From CAZNFR01 sp964572225 (GTDB taxonomy: Bacteria > Bacteroidota > Bacteroidia > Bacteroidales > GCA-2748055): 11,880 nt of DNA. The notes under the pieces are model-generated. The model did no database searches and had not been told where the DNA came from. It saw only the letters and a list, made by a program, of their open reading frames with translations. The stretch is taken from contig CAZNFR010000096.1 in assembly GCA_964572225.1 (NCBI GenBank), positions 1 through 11,880 of the forward strand, read 5' to 3'. Shown here in pieces: positions 6,224 to 11,880 of this stretch. The position numbers and the translations under genes are program-made. Position 1 is the first letter of the stretch, and each line of letters starts with the position of its first letter.

Positions 6224-8488
6224 ATGAAAAAAGTAGCATTTCTTCTTATCGGAGGATGGTTCCTCACGAATGCCTACGCTGCAGAGATCGTCAGGGTGAG
6301 TCCGCTTACAGACCGGATCCTGATGGTTCATGTTGACGACGGATACATCATCCAACCCGGATACGGTCAGGCCAGGGGCGACGCAAAAGTCTTTATTGAA
6401 CCGGTCGACACCGAAAGTCTTACGGAAATCAGCAATTATTTCCTGCTCAGCCCCGACGACCCGAACTACCTGAAAGAAACCCATCCGGTAAGGTCCGGCC
6501 GGAAATCCAAACCCACCGAGGTGCAAAACCTCTGGCCCCCTCCCCAGACCCATGCCAACGAACACTGGGTGTACCTGGTTCTTCCCCATAAAATGAAAAA
6601 AAACAAAAACTACACCCTTAGGGTAGATCTGCCGGTAAAGGGAACCACCTCCTTCGAATTCCGCTTTGATGAATATGAACATTTCTCGGAGGCCATCCAT
6701 GTTAATCAGGTGGGATATCTTTCCCGGAATGTGGAGAAATACGCCTATGTATCGCACTGGATGGGTGATATGGGTCCTCTGGAGCTGGATGAATACAATT
6801 ACAATCTTTTCTATGTGGTCGATGTTGCCAACAACGAGCCGGTCTTCGTGGGCAAAATGAAAAAACGAAAGGATTTCCAGTCGGGCCAGCCCGAGACAAA
6901 GCATGTGGATGAAACGCCCGGCGGACAGTTCCATGCTTCCGATGTTTACGAATGTGACTTTACCACCTGCATTTCCACCGGTGAGTTTGTGATCGTGATC
7001 GAAGGTATGGGGAAATCCCTTCCTTTCCGGATAGGAGATGATGTTTACCGGGATGCTTTTGTCACCAGCTGCCGCGGACTCTTCCTGGAGCGTGCGGGGA
7101 TCGATAAGGTTGAGCCCTGGTCGCGCTGGAACCATAAGGCCGATCATAACGGGGCCATGGGATACCCTTTGTATTATACTTCCTACCGGTTTATGGATTC
7201 CCGCTCCGAGGCGGGCGATCTCCAGAAGGCCGAAGCCATGGAAAAAGGGAGGATAGAAACCTGGGGCTGGTACCACGATGCGGGCGACTGGGACGGATAC
7301 CCCACGCATATGGTGATTCCGGCCAACCTTCTCACGGTCTATGAACTTGCTCCCGGTAATTTCACCGACGGGGAGCTGAACATTCCTGAGAGCGGGAACG
7401 GAATTCCCGATATTTTGGATGAAGCCTCCTGGCTACTCAACTATTTCAAACGTACCCGCGAATTGCTGCAGGAAAAAGGATGGGGCAGCGGAGGCATCGC
7501 AGGCGCCAGGGTCCATGGGGATTTCTGGAAAAAAGCCGAAGGGATTCCTTCCTGGGAGGATACCCGTAAATGGTATGTATTCGGAGAGGAATCCAATGCA
7601 AGCTTCCGGTATGCCGGTCTGGCGGCGCATCTGTCCTATTGCCTCGAAATGGCCGGCAAGCCGGCAGAGGCTGAGGTCTGGGAAAAAGAAGCCCTGGAAG
7701 TATTCGACTGGGCGGTAAAAAACACCCTCCCTGAAGATAATATTCGCAACGAGAAGCTCTATGCAACCGCCTGGTTGTATAAGCTTACCGGTAAGGAAAA
7801 GTACCATGAACAGTTCCGGGCTGAAATCCCGGGATACGACCTGATCAATGATATCCCCGGCGATCACAATTTCAGCTACTGGGCGGTAAACGCCTATGCC
7901 ACCATGGATAAAGCAAAGGCCGACAGCGAACTGCATGAGCAAATGCAGAAAACCGTACTCTGGTGGGCCGATACATCCAATGTTTCCACCTCCCTGCTCA
8001 GAGCCTTCCGCTTCGGCATCAGCATGGGTCACCCCCTGGTTGTGGGCCATGCAACCACTCCCAAGGTAATGCCATCGGTGGTAGCACATGCCATTAGCGG
8101 AGACAAGAAATACCTGCATGCCGTTGTGCATACGGCCGACTATATGCTGGGGGGTAATCCGCTTAATCTTTGCTGGGTAACCGGACTCGGGAGCCGTTCA
8201 CCCAAAGCCATACTGCATATCGACAGCTGGGTGGACGGGGTGGAGGATCCTGTTGAGGGACAGGTACCCTACGGACCCATCTTCGAGGGAAACCGGGGTG
8301 GCGACGGGTTTAACGGTCCATGGGATGCCGACTATCTGAGGTATCTGGTTTACCCCGACCAGTACCAGTGGCCCGGACATGAACTTTGGAGCGAAATCCA
8401 ATGGTGTCCCATCACCAATGAGTATACCGTGCACCAGAATATTTGCGTGGCCGCTGCGGTATATGGCTATCTCTGCGGAAAAAAATAA
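6224..8488 (+). CDS. Secreted glycoside hydrolase family 9 enzyme (cellulase/glucanase type)
   Basis: A 754-residue exported enzyme with an N-terminal signal peptide (likely cleaved near TNAYAA, residues 15-20) and no lipobox. Residues ~21-150 are a region I do not recognise. Residues ~156-270 match the CelD_N/Ig-like domain that precedes many GH9 catalytic modules (HVNQVGYL at 159-166, GEFVIVIEG at 253-261). The (alpha/alpha)6 catalytic domain follows (~275-752). It has HDAGDWDGY at 351-359, supplying the base/nucleophile-activating aspartates Asp352 and Asp355, then PESGNGIPDILDEA (388-401), YMLGGNP (640-646), WVTGLGSRSP (651-660) and TNEYTVHQN (731-739), where Glu733 is the expected catalytic acid. 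GH9 enzymes are inverting and mostly cleave beta-1,4-glucans, but some act on xyloglucan, mannan or glucosaminides, so the substrate is open. It stands alone, without SusC/SusD or a regulator, and probably acts in the periplasm or outside the cell. Confidence 0.93.
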   Translation: MKKVAFLLIGGWFLTNAYAAEIVRVSPLTDRILMVHVDDGYIIQPGYGQARGDAKVFIEPVDTESLTEISNYFLLSPDDPNYLKETHPVRSGRKSKPTEVQNLWPPPQTHANEHWVYLVLPHKMKKNKNYTLRVDLPVKGTTSFEFRFDEYEHFSEAIHVNQVGYLSRNVEKYAYVSHWMGDMGPLELDEYNYNLFYVVDVANNEPVFVGKMKKRKDFQSGQPETKHVDETPGGQFHASDVYECDFTTCISTGEFVIVIEGMGKSLPFRIGDDVYRDAFVTSCRGLFLERAGIDKVEPWSRWNHKADHNGAMGYPLYYTSYRFMDSRSEAGDLQKAEAMEKGRIETWGWYHDAGDWDGYPTHMVIPANLLTVYELAPGNFTDGELNIPESGNGIPDILDEASWLLNYFKRTRELLQEKGWGSGGIAGARVHGDFWKKAEGIPSWEDTRKWYVFGEESNASFRYAGLAAHLSYCLEMAGKPAEAEVWEKEALEVFDWAVKNTLPEDNIRNEKLYATAWLYKLTGKEKYHEQFRAEIPGYDLINDIPGDHNFSYWAVNAYATMDKAKADSELHEQMQKTVLWWADTSNVSTSLLRAFRFGISMGHPLVVGHATTPKVMPSVVAHAISGDKKYLHAVVHTADYMLGGNPLNLCWVTGLGSRSPKAILHIDSWVDGVEDPVEGQVPYGPIFEGNRGGDGFNGPWDADYLRYLVYPDQYQWPGHELWSEIQWCPITNEYTVHQNICVAAAVYGYLCGKK

Positions 8489-8497
8489 CCGGAGACG

Positions 8498-8547
8498 GAA
8501 AAAGAATGCCCGGAGGAAACTTCAATCCCCCGGGCATTTTTATTTTC
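8498..8547. terminator. Bidirectional intrinsic terminator between GH9 and M16 genes
   Basis: A perfect 9 bp inverted repeat, AATGCCCGG (8505-8513) and CCGGGCATT (8530-8538), can extend inward by GG/CC pairs after one A/C mismatch. On the plus strand it is followed by a T-rich run (TTTTTATTTT, overlapping the stem end). On the minus strand it is followed by CTTTTTCC. It sits in the 79 bp between two convergent stop codons, exactly where a shared terminator for both genes is expected. Confidence 0.85.
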
Positions 8548-8567
8548 ACTGCTGAAAGGTCTGCGGA

Positions 8568-11489
8568 TTAATATCCGAAGAGTTGCTCCAGTTGCAGAAC
8601 TTCTACCGGTCCGTATTTGGCGAGGGCATTCTGGTCCAGGGTCTCAATATCGCCGAGCACCAGGATATCAAATTTCTTCCCGGCAACATGTTTGCCAAAA
8701 AACTCATCGAGCTCATCCAGGCTCATATCCTGCATGGCTTCGTAAACATCCTTGCGGGTATCGTAATCGACGCCCCGGTCCTGATTGTTCATCCAGGCGC
8801 CGTAGATCCCGCGATTGGTGATCCTCTCGGTCTGGATTTGTTTGATGATCGACTGCCGGGCGATGTCAAACTGCTTCTCTGCCCTGGGCATATCCGTGAA
8901 CAGGTTCATCATCTCATTGAGAGCTTCCGGAAGCTTGTCGGCCTGGGTGCCCACATATCCGATAAGGAAATTACTGCGGTCGTTGCGGTAAGGGATGGAA
9001 TAGATCGCAGCGGCGGTGTAAGCCAGTCCGCGGGATTCGCGAATCTCCTGGTAAACGATGGAGCTTCCTGCGAAACCAAAATAATCGTTGAAAACTGTAG
9101 CTTCCGGCTGAACCTCTATGTTCATGGGTCCGTCGTTGGAAACCATCAGCAGGTTGGCCTGAACCATGTCGTAATCGACCAGGTAAACCCGATGCTGATC
9201 GTTCTCCTCCTGAGTGTACTGCACCGGTTGGGGGATCTCTTTCAACTGATCCGGGATCTGATGATATTCCTCGACAATCTTCTTCGCCTGTGAGGCATCC
9301 ATGTTCCCGTAGTAATAAACCTTATGCTCGTAATCGTACATTCCCTTGATAAGATCGGTCAGTACCGAGGGATCCAGGGATCTCAGCTCTTCTTCTGTCA
9401 TAAGGGTGTTGAAGGGTGACTTTTTCCCGAAATAGGCAAAGTCGAGCATGGCATCCCAGAGTATGGTATTCTGATCTTTCCTGGCATCATCCCTCTTTTT
9501 CATCACCCCGTCCACGTATTTTCCGAAGGCTTCCTCATCGGGAACCACGGACGACAGCATATGCTCGAAGAGCTCTACCCCTTCCTTCAGATTATCCTCC
9601 AGTCCGCTGATATAGATATACGAACGGTTTGCAGCGGTCGAAACGCCGGTGCTGATCCCCAGTTTATAGAATTCCTGACGCAATTCGGAGGCAGAATACT
9701 TGTCTGTTCCCAGGAAGGAAAGGTAATTCACTGCATGGGGCAGCAGTTCGTTGTGATCCTTGCCCATATCCAATACATACCAGAGGGTGAAAGTCTCATT
9801 AAGGGGGTTATGAACATAATCGAAACGAAGTCCGTTCGAAAGCTCCNNNNNNNNNNAATCAACAAACATGGGCTCCAGAGGCTGGGTCTCCCGGGAGACA
9901 AATTCCAGATAGAAATCCGACTGCTGATCCCGGTTCAGCTCCAGTGGGGTGATACCCGGTTTCTCCACTTTCACCAGTTCATCGTTCTCACCGCTCTGCT
10001 TGTAAACAATCACGTAATTATCCATGTAGTTTTCGCGGGCAAAATTCATCAGATCATCCCGGGTCACATTCCCGAGTTCGTCGAGAAAAACCAGCTTTTG
10101 GCTGTAGGGAACCCCGGAGATAAAGCTCTCCACGTAGGTGTTTGCGCGGTTGGCATTGCTTTCCTGTCCGCGCAGGGTATTCAGCTTCAGATTGTTGATG
10201 ACGGCGTCGAGCATCCACTCTTCGAAATCACCGTTCTTTATTCTTTCTATCTGGCCCAGCAGGAGGTCACGCACCTCCTCCAGACTCTGTCCCTCTCTGG
10301 GGGAGCCGTAAAACTGATGAATGCCGTAGTCTCTCAGGAAGAAAGGACTGCAACCGGCATTGATCACCTTTTGTTCCTGCACCAGGTTCAGGTCTATCAG
10401 TCCGGCTCTCGAATTGCTGAGGATCATATCGATGAGGGTAACATACTTCTCATCTTCCGATCCGGAACCGTCGAAGCGGTAGGAGAACATAACCCTTGCC
10501 GAGGAGGGTCCGGTAATGGTTAATTCAACGGGCTCGGTGATGGGCTCTTCCACCGGTCTTTCCTTGGGAGGAGGATTGCCCGGATCCATCTGACCGAAGG
10601 TTTCGTTGATTAGCTGTATGGTTTTGTCAAAATCCAGATCCCCGGCCAGAGCAATGGCCATGTTGGAGGGGACGTAATAGGTTTCGGCAAACTCGTAAAT
10701 GTTTTTAATGGAAGGCCTTTTCAGGTGCTCCGGCAATCCGATGATATCCCTCCCATAGGGATGGGTTGGGAAAAGAGCTTCGATCATGTCGAAAAAGGCC
10801 CGGGAGTTATCCTGGTCCTGATACATATTGAATTCCTCATAAACCGTTTCCAGCTCGGTATGGAAAAGCCTGAGGACCATATCGCTGAAACGCTCGTATT
10901 CCAGGTTGATCCATTTTTCAATCTCGTTGGCGGGGATATCGTTGATGTAAACGGTCTGATCAAATGAAGTGCCGGCATTGGTAGCCTTGGCGCCTACGGA
11001 CGAAACCAGCTTGTCGTATTCGTTGGGTACTGCATATCCGGCAGCGATAAAGGATAGGCTGTCGATCTGTGCATAGATGGCCTCCCTTTTAGCGGGATCT
11101 TCCTCCATCTTATGCTCCTCGAAAAGCTGGGTGATCTGATCGAGCAGTTTCTTCTCCTCTTCCCAATTAAGGGTGGCAATGTCATCGGTCCCTTTGAACA
11201 TCATGTGTTCAAAATAATGTGCAAGCCCGGTTGTTTCTTCCGGATCGTCGGTGGAACCTGCATTGACGGCAATCAGGGTATAGACCCGGGGCTCATTTTT
11301 ATTGTCACTCATGTAAACTTTTAAGCCGTTATCCAGGGTATAGATCCGGGTTTGCAGAGGATCATCCTTGATGTACTCGTATTCCAGTCCGTTGGAATCG
11401 ACTGCGGTTTTAGACTGATAGCCCGTTTGTGTACAGGCAAAAGCAAATATCAGCAGGGGAACAAGAAAAAGAAATTTCACTCTTTGCAT
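8568..11489 (-). CDS. M16 family (pitrilysin/insulinase-type) zinc metallopeptidase lipoprotein
   Basis: A 973-residue two-lobed metallopeptidase with a lipoprotein-type signal (hydrophobic stretch ending AFAC, Cys19), so probably anchored in the periplasm or outer membrane. The inverted zinc motif HxxEH is HYFEH (His91, Glu94, His95). The downstream segment TELETVYEEF (211-220) supplies the third ligand, most likely Glu219 by alignment with Glu169 of pitrilysin; Glu212 then matches its Glu162. About 47 extra residues lie between the motif and this glutamate (a charged helical segment ~108-145, ending near PNEYDKL). The C-terminal half lacks HxxEH but keeps the substrate-contacting RxxxxxxxY-type segment (EIRESRGLAY, about 815-824), typical of the inactive M16 repeat. 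The length fits four M16 domains. The family degrades peptides of limited size; the natural substrate is unknown. A ten-N gap covers nominal residues 545-548 near the inter-lobe linker, with frame kept. Confidence 0.94.
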   Translation of the reverse strand: MQRVKFLFLVPLLIFAFACTQTGYQSKTAVDSNGLEYEYIKDDPLQTRIYTLDNGLKVYMSDNKNEPRVYTLIAVNAGSTDDPEETTGLAHYFEHMMFKGTDDIATLNWEEEKKLLDQITQLFEEHKMEEDPAKREAIYAQIDSLSFIAAGYAVPNEYDKLVSSVGAKATNAGTSFDQTVYINDIPANEIEKWINLEYERFSDMVLRLFHTELETVYEEFNMYQDQDNSRAFFDMIEALFPTHPYGRDIIGLPEHLKRPSIKNIYEFAETYYVPSNMAIALAGDLDFDKTIQLINETFGQMDPGNPPPKERPVEEPITEPVELTITGPSSARVMFSYRFDGSGSEDEKYVTLIDMILSNSRAGLIDLNLVQEQKVINAGCSPFFLRDYGIHQFYGSPREGQSLEEVRDLLLGQIERIKNGDFEEWMLDAVINNLKLNTLRGQESNANRANTYVESFISGVPYSQKLVFLDELGNVTRDDLMNFARENYMDNYVIVYKQSGENDELVKVEKPGITPLELNRDQQSDFYLEFVSRETQPLEPMFVDXXXXELSNGLRFDYVHNPLNETFTLWYVLDMGKDHNELLPHAVNYLSFLGTDKYSASELRQEFYKLGISTGVSTAANRSYIYISGLEDNLKEGVELFEHMLSSVVPDEEAFGKYVDGVMKKRDDARKDQNTILWDAMLDFAYFGKKSPFNTLMTEEELRSLDPSVLTDLIKGMYDYEHKVYYYGNMDASQAKKIVEEYHQIPDQLKEIPQPVQYTQEENDQHRVYLVDYDMVQANLLMVSNDGPMNIEVQPEATVFNDYFGFAGSSIVYQEIRESRGLAYTAAAIYSIPYRNDRSNFLIGYVGTQADKLPEALNEMMNLFTDMPRAEKQFDIARQSIIKQIQTERITNRGIYGAWMNNQDRGVDYDTRKDVYEAMQDMSLDELDEFFGKHVAGKKFDILVLGDIETLDQNALAKYGPVEVLQLEQLFGY
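9847..9856. other. Assembly gap (10 N) inside the M16 peptidase gene
   Basis: Ten N fall between EPMFVD and ELSNGLRFDYV, at the start of the second M16 half. The frame is preserved if the gap is literally ten bases. Related peptidases as I recall them carry a few more residues at this junction, so the size may be a placeholder; the evidence is weaker than for the other gap. Confidence 0.9.
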
Positions 11490-11511
11490 ACTTATGATTT
11501 TAAGGTTTTTA

Positions 11512-11519
11512 TAAAATTA
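11512..11519 (-). promoter_or_regulatory. Candidate -7 element for the M16 gene (TAATTTTA)
   Basis: Minus-strand TAATTTTA resembles TAnnTTTG with A in the last position and ends 22 nt before the M16 start codon. This is nearly the same geometry as the TATCTTTA upstream of the GH9 gene. The surroundings are AT-rich and no -33 TTG is evident, so chance similarity is possible. The 135 bp between purE and the M16 gene otherwise shows no clear terminator. Confidence 0.3.
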
Positions 11520-11624
11520 ATGAAAAGTTTCGGGGTTTGTCGAATTTATCAGGAAATGTGTGGGAATAATCTGTGAACAACCTGAGTCCGGCCGGTTCGG
11601 GATCGTGGTGAAAATGGGGTCCTT

Positions 11625-11880
11625 TCAGCCCGAATTCTTTTTTTCCATTTTCTCTGCCTTTTGCAGGACGGTATTTTTGAGATCCTCCTGGTATTTTTCC
11701 ATCTGTTCGCGAATAACCGGGTATTTCACCCCCAGGATGCGCGCAGCCAGGAGTCCGGCGTTTTTCGCTCCGTTGATAGCAACCGTGGCCACCGGTATAC
11801 CGCCGGGCATCTGGACGATGGAGAGCAGGGAATCTATTCCCTCGATGGAGTTGGTGGATTTCACCGGTACGCCTATGACA
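11625..11880 (-). CDS. purE: N5-carboxyaminoimidazole ribonucleotide mutase, 3' end (partial)
   Basis: The C-terminal ~85 residues of class I PurE, which converts N5-CAIR to CAIR in purine synthesis; it is cytosolic. The frame is open to the right edge. The upstream codons read VIGVPV into KSTNSIEGIDSLLSIVQMPGG, followed by IPVATVAINGAKNAGLLAARIL, the highly conserved end of the PurE fold with the SIVQMPxGxPVATVAI signature. The GTG at 11862-11864 is an internal valine codon, not a start. After the conserved core there is a lysine- and glutamate-rich helical tail (EKYQEDLKNTVLQKAEKMEKKN). The gene lies 135 bp upstream of the M16 gene on the same strand; co-transcription is possible but not evident. 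Confidence 0.95.
   Translation of the reverse strand, partial: VIGVPVKSTNSIEGIDSLLSIVQMPGGIPVATVAINGAKNAGLLAARILGVKYPVIREQMEKYQEDLKNTVLQKAEKMEKKNSG

Noticed and set aside
6215..7309. A 364-codon minus-strand open frame opposite the start of the GH9 gene
   Set aside because: It lies entirely antisense to a gene with clear GH9 motifs, has no recognisable domain, and its composition looks like the reverse complement of GC-rich wobble positions. It is a shadow frame.
9561..10523. A 320-codon plus-strand open frame opposite the M16 gene, crossing the N gap
   Set aside because: Antisense to a well-supported peptidase, no family features, and continuous only because the N run is read through. Treated as a shadow.
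11545..11580. TTATTCCCACA-like stretch on the minus strand upstream of the M16 gene, considered as DnaA boxes
   Set aside because: It differs from TTATCCACA, occurs once and is not accompanied by origin-associated genes.

Overview
The window reads as a Bacteroidota chromosome fragment, probably from a marine or anaerobic polysaccharide-degrading Bacteroidales/Marinilabiliales-like lineage. The signs are an IspG of the long, insert-bearing type, a CysRS with KMGRS in place of KMSKS, AT-rich leaders without Shine-Dalgarno sequences, a TAnnTTTG-type promoter element, and several exported glycan- or protein-degrading enzymes. The lineage is inferred from gene content; no rRNA is present. Two runs of exactly ten N (470-479 and 9847-9856) mark assembly gaps inside coding genes.

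Layout. From 1 to 5635 four genes lie head to tail on the minus strand. In transcription order they are an extended-SDR epimerase/reductase, cysS, ispG and a sulfamidase-like lipoprotein sulfatase that runs off the left edge. Spacings of 104, 21 and 19 bp suggest a transcription unit, tightest from cysS to the sulfatase. A small four-helix-bundle (S23/IVS-type) protein at 5747-6079 lies upstream on the same strand, separated by 111 bp that holds a good -7 element. Next come a 144 bp divergent intergenic region and a plus-strand secreted GH9 glycoside hydrolase (6224-8488). This converges on a large minus-strand M16 zinc peptidase lipoprotein (8568-11489) across a strong hairpin that can terminate transcription in both directions. 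The 3' end of purE enters from the right edge on the minus strand.

Function. The window mixes housekeeping genes (isoprenoid precursor synthesis, tRNA charging, purine synthesis) with exported enzymes: a sulfatase of the heparan N-sulfatase type, a GH9 glucanase-type enzyme and an M16 peptidase. There is no SusC/SusD pair, sulfatase-maturating enzyme, transposase, phage gene, CRISPR array or tRNA, so this is neither a canonical polysaccharide utilisation locus nor a mobile island.

I found no convincing undescribed multi-gene system. The points worth a second look are modest: the sulfatase placed directly behind ispG, the divergent four-helix-bundle protein, the unassigned N-terminal region of the GH9 enzyme, and two gaps that probably hide more than ten bases each.
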